A DNA stretch of 64,000 nucleotides from the NCBI GenBank assembly GCA_033977485.1, contig CM066997.1, positions 81,686,634 through 81,750,633 of the forward strand, in the 5' to 3' direction. The stretch is from Hydrangea macrophylla. Taxonomy: Eukaryota > Streptophyta > Magnoliopsida > Cornales > Hydrangeaceae. The notes beneath the pieces are model-generated. The model was not told the origin of the DNA, ran no database searches, and saw only the letters and a list, made by a program, of their open reading frames with translations. This document shows positions 42,511 to 54,315 of this stretch, one piece after another. The position numbers and the translations under genes are program-made. Within the stretch, counting starts at the first letter, position 1, and each line of letters opens with the position of its first letter.

Positions 42511-44335
42511 TCAAAATTTAATATTGAATAGCCCTTTCAAAAGGAATGCTCATTCCACTGTATTTGATCATACCAAACACAGAAATGTCATAAACTTAGG
42601 AATGACCATTCCATTCCAAGATTCATTCTCACCTACCAAACTTGCTCTTGATTTCTTATAAACTGGTTTGTTGATGCCAAAAAATTGTAAGAGACTGTTT
42701 GGCTCGACAACTAATAATTTTAATGGATGTGACGTGGATTAATGACTACATGTTTGGCAGAAAATATTGATAGCATCATCGGTGTGGTGCTATTAATCGG
42801 GCATGCTAGGGGCTTTGTACAGAAAACCCAAACGTGTATACCAAACTTATCCCTATAAGTGTGCTGTATGAAAACAGTGATTGGGAAATTGTGTTAAATA
42901 AACAGGAAATTACCGTCACTAAAAACCCTCAAACAGCATTAAAGCGTACAAGCTTGAAAGTGATGAAAATAATATAAAGCAAGACTTTTGGATCTACAAA
43001 TATATTGCATGAAATAAATTACAAACAAAGGAAATTACATAGAGTAGTTAAAAGGGGAAGAACACTTAAAATAAATGCCCAAAATGGCAGCAAATATGCC
43101 AAGTTACCTTAGCCCGATATCTATGGAGTCATGGTTGAATGAAAACCTTTGTGATCCAAGACCCCAAATATGTTGCCCAAAGTCATAGAAATGACAAAAA
43201 AGGTGGCCCCCACCATGTGATAGATGTTGAAATTGTTGGGGCCACCATATAACCAAAAGTTTATTGCCAAATTGAGGTTTTGAACTCTTGAGTTAATGGC
43301 CGAATGAACAAAAGGCCAGAAATGGTCATAGACGAAGTGATATCTGTGTGGCATGGTGTGATCGGTGGTAAGCCCGATGAGTGTCATGGGCAATTATTTT
43401 TCCAACCATATTTGTCACTTTATATTTTTAAATACCCATGTGTTTGGGTATTTTACATTTGGTCTGGATGGCAAATGTCCTTTTAGTCCAAATGTTCACA
43501 TTCACTCGGCCATGTCTAGCACTTTTGACCAGATGCCCCAAACAATTAGTCATGTGACAAAATGCATATTTTGGGTGCAATTGTCTTTAAAAAAAATGAA
43601 AGAAGTGAAGTTTGAAGTTCGATTTTTGTCAATCTGATTAAAACATTGACCGAATCAGTATTAGATTTCGGTCCTTAGCATCTTTTGATAATAATATTGT
43701 TGTAGAAAGAGCCACCAAATTAAAGGCAATATTTGGTGAGATCCTCAAAGCTAGTGTGAATGAGTATTTCCAGAAGTCAAATAATTAATTAGCTTAACAC
43801 AAAAAGTATTTTGGCAATAAAAATTCCAAAATACTTGAACAATTCTTTAAGAGTTGGTTTCTCAAAGGAATATGTTCAAATACAAATAATAAATATTTGA
43901 TTGATTTTGTGTTAATCGGTCTTTGTGGACTCGCCCCGTTGTGTTTTTGTGACTTCAAAGCTCATGCTCATACATGCATTAGCATCATCATACATTGTAC
44001 TATCATTAATGGGAGCAAAAGTCTAAAAGAAAAGTTTGAGTTTACCTCCTTGTGAAAGATGCCTACCGAGAGATACAATTCTGGGTCAGCAAGGAGGAAC
44101 AAAGGATCGTGACTTTGGGAGGGTTTGTACCTCTTCCTTGGGAGTCCCTAGGAGCCTAAACCGCTATTCTTAGGAGCAGATCTGCAAGAAAGAGTGAGAA
44201 GAATCAAGTTTCTTGAAAAGCTTAAGAGGAAAACATAGCAACGCATGAAAAGCTGTGGTGTTCAATCATGAATTTAACCAAAAGATAGGATCTTGATGAT
44301 ACAAAGGAGTAAACAAACCATGGATTGACTCTGGA
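42511..44335. other. Unassigned sequence, possibly part of the Ogre-like region
   Basis: No gene or element ends are recognised. Several open frames of 60-90 codons (for example 43,121-43,393) overlap on both strands and look random. From about 43,900 the style (GAGAGATACA, GGGAGTCCCTAGGAGCC) resembles retrotransposon leader and may belong to the element to the right. Confidence 0.3.
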
Positions 44336-45335
44336 TTTTGTAAAATTGAAATTTCATTGAGTCGAATTGACTCTGATTTTGAAATTTGAGATTCTTGTTG
44401 AGTCGAATTGACTCCAGTTTGGAAATTTGAAATTTCTTGTTGAATTAACTCTGATTTTCAAAAAATTTAATTCTTTTGATTCGAAATTACTCCGATCTTT
44501 TGAATTCATTCGAGTCAAAATTGTCTCTGGTGTTTGAGATTTTAAACTCTTTGTGAGTAGAATTGATTCTGATTTTGAAATTTGAATTCTTTGTAAGTCG
44601 AATTGACTCTGTGTTTGTAAAAATGAATCTTTGAGTCCATTTGACTCTGTTAATGTAAAGCATGAAATTTTGAGTTTACGTGACTCCGTGTTTGTAAAAT
44701 ATGAATTCTGGAGTCTGGGTGACTCCGTGTTTGTAAAATATGAATTTTGGAGTCCGGGCGACTCCGCGTTTGTAAAATATGAATCTTTGAGTCCACGTGA
44801 CTCCATTTGCGTAAAATGTGAATTCTTGGTCCGTGTGACTCCGTTTGTGAAAATATTGAATTCTTGAGTCTGCGTGACTCGGTCAATATAAAATATAAAT
44901 TCTTGAGTCCGCGTGACTCGGTCAATATAAAATATAAATTCTTGAGTCTATGCGACTCCCATTTTGTTTGAGTCGAGGCGACTCCTATTTTGAAAACAAA
45001 GAAAATCAATTAAAAAATTCATTGAGTCTGATTGACTCCTAATTTTGAAAATTTGAATCATTTTGAGTCTGATTGACTCCAATTTAGAGATAGAAATTCG
45101 TTTAAGTCTAATTGATTCATGGTTTTTGGAAACGAAAATTGTTTTGAGTCGAATTAACTCCTGATTTTGGAAATAAGAAATTCGTTGAGTCTCTAATTTG
45201 AAACTCGACTTGTGATACAAGGATTGTTTTGAGTGAAATTGACTCTCAGGTTTAGAAATTGAAAATTAATTGAGTCTGATCGACTCCCAATTTTAGAAAT
45301 TTGAATTGATTTGAGTTTGATTGACTCCCGATTAT
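44336..45335 (-). repeat. GAGTC-N5-GACTC minisatellite
   Basis: About 20 copies of an inverted repeat GAGTC-N5-GACTC are set in units of about 39-60 bp with the spacer TTGTAAAATATGAATTYT or relatives. The most regular stretch is at about 44,630-44,960 with a 39-bp period. The five loop bases vary while both arms are kept in most copies. Strand is that inferred for the surrounding element. Confidence 0.85.
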
Positions 45336-46246
45336 CACGCCTGCCTCGAAAGTTAGGGGGTCCCTTTGTGGATCGCGACCTTTACATCGATAGGCGTGCA
45401 AAAGAGTGTGAGAAGTGTGTGAAAGTATGTGAAAGTGAGAGTAGGGCCGAGTAAGATTTCAGAGTCACCATCTAGCATTTATTCGGGAGTTAGGATCCCT
45501 GCAAAGAAAATCGACACGATCATCTTTGACTTTTGAAAAATGTTTTGTAAAAGTAAGGCCCTTTAAAAGTGTGACTTGAATAGTCATGCGAAACCAGAGT
45601 TCTTGAAGTAGGTTCGGAGACTCGATTATGCCGAGGGAACGTGTTAGCCATCCTCGAGCATCTGTGACACACGGTTTCCATTTTTGTGTTTCATAGTAGT
45701 GGGGGCATAAGTAAGAAGTAGTAGAATATATATACAAGAAATTGAACTTGAGCGTCCGTATACGTGATCGCCGATATATATATATATATATATATCTCGA
45801 CTCGAGATAAGTTAAAGATATTTAGAATGTGAGAAAGTATAAGTAGTGGATGGTTATGGCCGCACCCTACTAAGGGTTGCACACGTATCTCGACTCGAGA
45901 ATCAGGTCGTACGTAGTTCTATGCTGTGTATATGTGTGTGAGTTTTGGTCGATCTAGACCATTAATGTGTAAAATAGTGGTCGCGACCCACGACCCGAAG
46001 GTGGGAGACGGTCCCCTCGTGGGTCGCGACCATAGTGTTTTGAGTAAATTGGTGTAGCTAGGAACTTTAACCTATATGGTGTAGTCCAAGACTTTAACCT
46101 TGAGAAAGTAGTGAGTTATGAGAAAGTGTTTTGAGTAAAAGTCGAAATAGATCGACTGTGTGATGAGGTTTTTCTTTTCTTTTTTTTTTCTTTTTTTTTT
46201 TTTTTTTGTATTTTATGATTTTTTTAGATTTTTTTTCTCTTTTGTT

Positions 46247-46440
46247 TTATTTGCCAGAAGTAAGGGTTGGTGCCCAATAGTTTAAAAAAGTAACCGGAAG
46301 TAAGGGTCGGTGCCCAGTGAGTGGGAATAAGTGTCGAAAGTATGGGTTGGTGCCCAAGTAATAAAAAAGTGTGCCATAAGTAAGGGTTACTGCCCAAGTA
46401 ATGAAAAAGTGCCGGAAGTAAGGGTCCCAGTGAAAGTTGT
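46247..46440 (-). repeat. About 55-bp array with GGG..GCCC arms
   Basis: Four or five copies of GGAAGTAAGGGTYGGTGCCCA plus an AAGTAATAAAAAAGTG spacer. GGG and GCCC pair around five bases. Confidence 0.7.
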
Positions 46441-47208
46441 TTGAAAGAAGTCGTGAAGTAACTGATAAGTTCATAGATTTATTATATATAATAAGTATGT
46501 ACAACAGTAAGTAAATAAAACAGTAAAGGCGGATGGACTGACCAGTGGTTTTATTGGGAGGCCATACCAGTAAGAGTAAGAGTTGAGGATATTACATGTG
46601 CAGAGGTGACTATTGAAGTTCAGTCGATGTTTGTTGAGAGAGAATGAAATTTTTTTGAGAAATGTTACAAAAATAATGTGAGAAGGCCCAAGTCGTATTT
46701 TGACACAAAATCAACTTAAATGGACGTCATGATTGGGTCTGGAAGGGCCGAAATTGTCAGATTAATATGAATTTTATTCTTCGTTTAATGGCAACAAAAT
46801 TTCTAAAGGCTCTTCATCTTGATAAATATTGATTTTTGGCATCAATTTTAAACTTTCCGAAGTTTTCTGGCGATGAAACAGAATTTTCCCGTTTGATTCC
46901 CACACCTGACAAATGTCTTTTTTAGATTCGGTGTTCGATTGAGATGAAATTTTAGGGAGTCCTCGGTAATGTCACGCACTTCCATTCTGTCATGAAAAAT
47001 GCTTGTTCCGACACCCGAAAAGCTAAAAAAGTAATCCTGGTCCCTCTCTTGCAAATACCAGATTCGTCCAAACTTTAAATAATGATTTTTTCTTCACCCG
47101 TGGTTTGACTTTGATGATTCAAAGTCTAGGGACCTTGTATTTATGAGCTCTTTATACCCGTCGGGCTCGATGTACATTATATGTTTGCCTCTTTGTAGGT
47201 GGGCAAAA

Positions 47209-47221
47209 ATTGGGTGTCTAT
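47209..47221 (-). other. LTR-terminus-like sequence
   Basis: The minus strand reads TATAGACACCCAA, one transition away from TGTAGACACCCAA, a common plant gypsy LTR start. A TATA box-like GGGTATAAAGAGC follows about 60 bp downstream on the same strand. It may be the start of an LTR of the region above; the upstream side has no clear PPT. Confidence 0.4.
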
Positions 47222-47989
47222 AGCTGATCCGACATGCTTTTGAAACCATGCTGATGGGTATTCAAATTGACGACAACTTGATTTGATATTTGATTTGACC
47301 TCTGGATATTCTAATTAGTACTCCATCTTTTTCTTCCTCAATTTACGTGTCCAGTGGGCTCCCTCTGCGATAATTATTTTTTTTTTGGTCGGTCAAAATG
47401 GTGCCCCTCTTTGTCATGTTTTGCAAAGCGAATCGTGACAAAGAAACAAGATGACCCATTTTGTCCCTTCTTCTTTAAGTGATGAGAATAAGTAAAAAGA
47501 TGTGTCAAAGTAAGCAAGTGAGTATGAGATGCCATCGTCGACAAGTGATTGGTGTGCCAAAGTAGGCAGCTGGGGATTGGGAGTATTGCTAGAGTGGACA
47601 AATAGCTCCGCTTGGGATTGAGAATATTACCAGAATGGGTGAATGACTCCGTTGGGGATTCATGTAAGAATCGAGTAGAAGAGGGATGATGTAGTCAAGA
47701 AGTGTGCAATTGTGTAATCTCAAACTTTAATCGAAAATGTAATAAAGTGAGTGTATAGTCAAACTCTTAGAGCTGCCTATGTATCTCCCATTGGGAGGAT
47801 CAAACCGTGAGTAGTTTGTATGAACCTGGGTAGCTGAGAGATGGTGGGAGACGGTGTAGTCGAGAAGTGTGTAGCCGTATAATCTCAAACTTTAACCAAG
47901 AATATAGTAAAGTGAGGGTATGGTCGAGCCTTTACAGGTGACTGCGTATCTCCTGTTGGAGAATCAGACTGTGCGTAGTTTGTAATAGG

Positions 47990-48540
47990 GTAAAGAGGAT
48001 GCCATGTTGGGATAGTAACAAGCAAAATGCCATGTCGGGGCATGATTTTAGTGGATACAAAAGAGCGAAATTCCACGTGGGCCATAATCGCTGTGAGATA
48101 GGAAAGTAAAATGCCACATGTAGGCGTGATTGCTGTGGATATAAGAGAACGAAATGCCACGTGGGGCTTGATCACTATGAGATAAGAGAGTGGCAAAATG
48201 TGATACTTGTGATTGTCAAAAAAAATGAGAGATGAGAGTAGCAAAATTCGATATGGGTGTTCGCTGTGGAGATAAGATCAACAGAATGCGATGCACGTGA
48301 CTATTGAAGATATAAGAGAGCAAAATGCCAAGTAGGGCATGATTGCTGTAAAAAGACAAGATAAGATAAGCAAAATGCCACATAGGGCGTGATTGCTGTG
48401 AAGATTCGAGCAAAATGCCACGTGGGCGTGATTGTTGTGAAGAGTGATGAAATTAGCAACATACGGTATGCGTGATCGCCGTGGAAAGGTGAGGACAGCA
48501 AAATGCGATGCGCGTGATTGCTATAGAGTGTGGGAGGGTA
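47990..48540 (-). repeat. AGCAAAATGCCACGTGGG minisatellite
   Basis: Roughly ten copies of a 50-60 bp unit containing AGCAAAATGCCACGTGGGG and CGTGATTGCTGTGGA. Two nested inverted repeats lie in the unit: CACG/CGTG inside and AGCAA/TTGCT outside. Confidence 0.8.
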
Positions 48541-48549
48541 AGAGAAATA

Positions 48550-49385
48550 CCTGATGCTTGATGCCGATGTAAGTTGGATGTTGTTTGAGGGACTTATACC
48601 TGATGGTAGTTGATATGAATAGGATGCCACTTGAAGGAATCACTCCTGATTCTGACAATTGATAATGTGAATAGGATACCACTTGATGGACTTATTCCTG
48701 ATTCTAATGATATATAATATGAATAGGACGCCTCTTGACAGACTTACTCCTGATTCCAATGATAGATAATGTGAATAGGATGGCACTTGACTGACTCATT
48801 CCTGACTCCTGTGATTGATGGTGTGAATAGTATGAATAGGATGCCACTTGACAGACTTATTCCTGATTTTGGTGGTAGAGAGTGAATAGGATGCCACTTG
48901 ATGGACTCACTCCTGATTCTAATGATTGATAGTGTGAAAAGGATGCCACTTGACAGACTTACTCCTAATTCCGATAATAGATAATATGAATAGGATATCA
49001 ATTGACGGACTTACTCCTGACTCCAATGATAGATAATGTGAATAGGATGTCACTTGACGGACTCACTTATGATTCTGGTGATAGATAGTGTGAATAGGAT
49101 ACCACTTAACGGACTTATTCCTGATTCTGATGATAGATAATGTGAATAGGATACCACTTGATGGACTTATTCCTGATTCTGGAAGTAAAAAGTGAACAAG
49201 CTACCGCTTGGGGCCTTATATACCTGATGCTTGTGATAGAATAAGACGTCGTTTGAAGGACTCACTCCTGATTCTGATGATGGATTCTGATGACGAGTGA
49301 TCAGGATGCCACTTGAGGGTTTTATACCTGATTTTGGGAGTGGATAGTAGACAGGACACCACAGCTCATACCTGATCCTGATTCA
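48550..49385 (-). repeat. About 60-bp GAATAGGATGCCACTTGA minisatellite
   Basis: Twelve or more copies of a unit reading GAATAGGATGCCACTTGA, then ACTTATTCCTGATTC and a GATAGATAATGT spacer. GAAT/ATTC and AGGA/TCCT form a nested imperfect stem in the unit. Confidence 0.82.
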
Positions 49386-50764
49386 AGCGTGAATGGTAAG
49401 TCATGAGCGAGGGATAGATTTCTTGACAATCTACCAAGGAGAAGACTGATCTGAGTCTGAGCATAGGTGGATAATGTGGCTTGGTTAGTGGCGAGCGTTT
49501 TGGGTCATTTAAGAGTAGTGTCAAAACCAGTTATCCCTGCTATAGAAAGTATGCACTATCTGCTATGCTGAAAGATATGAATGGATTTTGAAAGTTATGT
49601 CATGCTAAGTATACGTATTTACAAGAGTATAATGCATGAATCTATCATCTGCGAAAGAATGCTCATGAGTTAGTGGATATTGACCGTCTTATCACCTGTT
49701 GAGTACTAGAAGACAAAGTATTTGACTGTGTAGGCTCAGTGCCCCCGTGATCGTCCTTCAGAAGGACCCAATTTTTCAGTATTTGATTTCTATCGAGCTC
49801 TCCTTTTCTCTGAAACCATTTTTACCCTCGGTGCCATTACAGGTTTTCACTGAATCCGGTTATGTGATTTTTGCGCTTCAATGTATCTTGTGATTTGAAA
49901 GTATGTGGCACCCCTGTCGTTTGTAATAATGCAAGAATGTGATTTGGTGAACCCAATAAGGCCTATGTCAATCAAAGTGGACTTTGTTGGGTTGTAACAT
50001 AGGCCAGGGTCATGGGTTGAGAAATAAAAGGATCGCATAAAGGCTCAAAGTATATTTTGAAAAGTCAGTTGAGATTCTTGAGATCACCTTATGCCGTTCT
50101 TTTTTCCTTCTTTTGACTTTGCTCTTTTTCTTTTTGTTTTATTATTTTCGTATTCATCCTAATATAGTGTGGGGTACGTTATTGCTGAGTAAAGTATGTA
50201 CTGGGGAGAATTGCCCCATTTTGAAGAATGTATCCGAGTCAGATTGTATCTTTTGTGGATTTGCTACAGCTTTGCATTGAGTTCTATTTTGTTTGTTTTC
50301 TCTTTTTTTTTTTTTTACTTTTGGCATTGCCCCAGTATAGGGGGTGGTCCTCAAGGGTTTAAGTTTGAAAAGAACTTATCACATGGCTTAAGTGGGCTAG
50401 AGAGGATAAGTAGTGTATAGATAGCTTAAATAATTGCCTCTAATCATTTTGACACAAGTCGAGTCGGGTTCAGAGATAACATATATACATCATTGAAGTT
50501 AGAGATCGTGGAAATGCGTGTTTACTTTCCTCTCCAGGATTGAGGGGCCCTATGTGGGCAAGCAGTGATCGTGATGACCTTTTTGCTGAGTCGTAGGGGC
50601 AAAGATTTCCCCAGTCTATGTATGTTATGATCCTGAGAATGGACCAAGGTGTTCTTGTCCCTGAATGCCTGTCGGCTGCCTGCTCTGCCCTTGTGTACTC
50701 GAATGACATCAAGCGGTTGTGAATATGCAATGAATACGCCTTTTGTCATTTAATTATTGGTGAG
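49386..50764 (-). other. Non-repetitive part of the Ogre-like region
   Basis: No domain is recognised. A CCCGTGATCGTCCTTCAGAAGGA palindromic phrase lies near 49,744-49,766. Runs such as CTTTTTTTTTTTTTAC near 50,300 and the phrase GCCCCAGTATAGGGGG near 50,330 are typical of retroelement internal sequence. Short open frames here are not credible genes. Confidence 0.35.
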
Positions 50765-51788
50765 TGTAGACACCCCATTTTGTCGGCTATCAGATTTAGG
50801 AGACCCATAGCTTGGTGGTTCACAATGATCAAAAAAGACTCAAAAGGACTCTTGGAAGTTAGTTCTATTTCTCAAAATGCTCAGAATGACCAAAATGCCC
50901 CTGAAAGCCCGAAAACTTCCAGATTTGGACCAAATGTTCTAGAAACGCGCTATGTCGTAAGAAAAACAATAAAATGAGTTCTAAAGCAAGACCGGATGAA
51001 ATCGTCGGCTCCCAGAGACCCCTAGAAGTCCCGGAAGTTCCCAGAAAATCCCCGTTGACCGGTTTAACCAAGTTTGACCAAGGTTTGACCGAAATCGTCC
51101 AAATTCGCCGAAAAGTTCCAAAATCATTCTAGATTATGTGGAAAGTATTAAAATGAATTTTAATAGGAAAATCGAACGAAAACGTCAGCTCCCAGAGGTT
51201 TTCAGAACTTCCTGGGAATTCCAAATTTGACTAGTTTGACCAAAAGATGACTTTAAAACAAGAGCACTGTAACAATTTTTAAACATTTTTCATGGATACT
51301 AGAGGTCAATAGCTTTCCAACAGTATATCGCACATAATTTTTGGATTTAAATCGGACTTATTATGAATTTTAGAAGGTGAAAAAGGCGAGCAAATTGGCT
51401 TTTATCACCAATACCGTAAACCTTTTCAAAGTGACCTGACTCCGAAACATTTTATATAGAAATTAGACTCTGATAGCTTTCCAACGGTATATCACAAGCT
51501 CAATTTGGAGTTCGTACGCATTTTTTTGTGAATTTCGGACAAAATGGGGCCTTTTCGCGAATACCGGAACCTCTGGGGGCCTAAATACAATTTTCTAGGC
51601 ATCTGAGGAGCAATGCCGCGGCGGAACTGGGCCACTACCGCGGCGGCACATGGACAGTGCCGCGGCGGCACTCAACCCTCGCAGAGTCCATTTTTGTAAT
51701 TTATTTGGGGGGTCCAATTTGATTAATTAAAAACCAAAACGATGTAGTTTTATGTTCACAGATGTTTGGGACCAATGTGAACACTTTC

Positions 51789-54269
51789 TGTCACACCCCA
51801 ATCCGCTTCGTGCGGATTAGGAAACGTGTAACAATGCTACAAGCGCCCAAATACATTAATTTGTAGTGAAATATGCGAATTACAAGGAAACACGTGTGTT
51901 AAACGACATTAAACAACTCTATTGTTACAAAATAGCCCCCAAGGGTAAAATGGTAATTAATAAGGTATAGCAAATTTTATACCAAAAGATAGGTCTTTGA
52001 GTCCCGATTCCAACGCAAAAAACGGCGCGCGAATCCGATTTTTCTAGATAGAGTTATGCACGTTTCCGTAAAAGGCGACGTGCTGCCAAATTTGTACGCG
52101 GATCGATCCGCCCTTTAAACACGGATCGATCCGATTTGTCAAAAACTGGCAGAGACTTCCAAAAAAAGCCCGGATCGATCCAAGGCAAAAAGGGGGATTG
52201 ATCCGACTTACCAGAAGTCATTTTTGCTGGTTAAAAACCATGTTTTTCAAGTCCAAACATATCCAAACCATCTCCAAACTTCATGAAACTTTGGGAAACA
52301 ACTCCAAACACATTTCCAAACACTTTTAAACATAAACCAAGCATGTACCACATATCTACAACTAGAATTGGATCAAATCCACTCATGAACTCAATTCCTT
52401 TGAATCAAAACAAACTTTAAAGCTTTGGAACTCAATTTTCATTAAAAGTTCATAGAATTGATTGGGAATGAACTCAAGCTAAGCCAATATCATACACACA
52501 ACCAAATCTTGTCCACAACACTAATGACATGATATAAACTTGTCGGATCGACTCAACACAATAACCTTCGTTTAAACAACTAAACATGGAAATTCGCATA
52601 AGTGTTTTCAACTTCACTCCAAAATCACCAAACAACGAGTTGGAAAGACAAAACCTCTTGATTGCAAGCTGAGAACTAACCAACCATTTTAGAAACCAAT
52701 ATTTACAACATTCTACAAGTTAGAAGAGAGTTCACATGCTCTAACCCAAAATCTCCCTTATCTCCCCCATCTCTCCCATCTCTCCACTCACAAGTCAAGA
52801 CTTCAAATCACAAGTTAAGGAATCCAAGCCACTAGTTACATATAACACAAGTTTAAAAACATATTTACAAGCTCTAATTCTCTCCCCCATTCCCGAGCGC
52901 GTCACTTTCTCTCCGGATATTGCTCCGTACCTGCAGTGGTTGTTATGTACCACAACAGAAATAGGAAAACGGTTTTCTTAAGCATTACGCTTAGTGAGCA
53001 TTCTAAACATGATTGTATGTTTAACACGTGCAATGCTATAACTAACACATAAAGCACAACCGTAGTCCCCGAGTCACCGGTTATATGGTTCATTCAGACC
53101 CGAAGACCTCCCTTGGTCCCGTGGCCACTTCTATTCCTTGGACTTCCGTATTTATCGGATTCTTCCTCTTCACCACCCTTATTACTCCCAACAATGAACC
53201 ATTTTCCCGGTGCTCATTGACTACCACATAAGCAAATAAGCACATATACATGTATCAACACATAATCTCTATAAAAATTGATATGAAATTATTAATCCAA
53301 CAACATAATAGCTTCTAAACATGGATGAATATCTCTAACACCACTTGAAGCTTTGAACACATTAAACCCAATCATTTAGTTTGTGTAGAAAACTCACCTC
53401 CCACAGATTCTACCCAAGATTAAGCTAGAGAAGTGCTGAATTTCCCCAATTAGAGCTCAATTTCTACCCCAAAGTGAATCCTACATAGTTTTAGATCAAC
53501 AAATAGCGTCTATCAAGAACGACTACCGGAAAACGTTGCCGAAAATGAAAACAATTTACGTGCATGTAACCATCTTACCTCCACGAGTCCAAAAGCGGTC
53601 TCGGATCGAAAAACCGGCGAACGACGGCGATGGAACGACAAGAAAACGGTGGCGAAAACCCGTCGTCTTCGTCTCGAGAGCTCTCGGTTCTCTCTTTTGG
53701 TTTAATTCCAGAACATATGAGACTAATCTCATATGACAACACACACATGCAACTTGGCATGAGGTGTCTCAACCTTATTTTAGCCATTTTCCATTTACAC
53801 CCCCGGAATTTCTTAAGTTCTTATTATGAAATCCCCCAAACATTCCATTAACTACCCAATTATCTAATGAGTGTTTGTCTAAGTTCCGTATGGGTCCCAA
53901 CGTGGGTCTCACATATTTTGTGAAATTGCTACCGCACCTACTAATTTTAAATCTTTTTCATTTATACCCTTATAACACCAACACTACACATATATCAACA
54001 TGTAATATGAAAGCATGTAAACACATATTCATGTAAACACATAAAATGCATTTAATCATTTAAAATGCAAATTACCATTTTACCCTTCGCTGGGTTCCAT
54101 TTCAATACCTGTCCCACCTCACTGGGAACTTTTCCAACTAGTGTCCCTCTCTTAACACTTTTTACATGGGCGAGTCCAAGCCTCCCCTTAATCCGTTTAT
54201 ACACTAATTTTACTAATTAGTGCATATTAACACAAATAATTAACCCGTTCTCCGGGTACGGGTGTTACA
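51789..54269 (-). mobile_element. Solo LTR, 2.48 kb, nested in the Ogre-like LTR
   Basis: Same family as 9768-12440: TGTCACACCCCAATCCGC at the start, CTCCGGGTACGGGTGTTACA at the end, and shared internal blocks such as TTACCTCCACGAGTCCAAAAG and ACCTGC...GGTTRTT. A perfect 5-bp duplication CTTTC flanks it (51784-51788 and 54270-54274). It has no PBS, PPT or coding region. The minus orientation is inferred as for the first copy. Confidence 0.83.
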
Positions 54270-54300
54270 CTTTCTAAATCCAACCCCCCCCCCCAAATTA

Positions 54301-54315
54301 GCGTATATAAACCCT
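54301..54315 (+). promoter_or_regulatory. TATA box of the Ogre-like LTR
   Basis: GCGTATATAAACCCTCC is a strong plant TATA context, placed shortly before a purine-rich leader with a G18 run (54341-54358). After removal of the nested LTR it lies about 1.05 kb from the LTR start. Confidence 0.55.

Larger units (their letters stand above)
45336..50764 (-). mobile_element. Ogre/Tat-like Ty3-gypsy region, probably minus strand, incomplete
   Basis: The minus strand repeatedly carries the block ACTAC...GATTCTC...GAGATACGTGNGCA (complements at about 45,873-45,915, 47,772-47,815 and 47,935-47,978). It is the same block found on the plus strand of the gag-bearing element at 59.9 kb, which gives the orientation. 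At 45,468 the minus strand has GATGGTGACTCTGAAATC, near in form to a Tat-type PBS but lacking its second half. TATAGACACCCAATTTTTGC (minus, from 47221) looks like an LTR start. There are no pol domains, and many tandem arrays. The region ends where the next element starts. Whether it is one decayed element or two is open. Confidence 0.55.

Noticed and set aside
43121..43637. Open frames of up to 90 codons on both strands
   Set aside because: No motif, overlapping antisense frames, AT-rich unassigned sequence.
44336..45335. CRISPR-like look of the GAGTC array (short palindromic repeats with spacers); same for 62,825-63,900
   Set aside because: The DNA is plant nuclear, the spacers are copies of each other rather than unique, and there are no cas genes. 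These are minisatellites.
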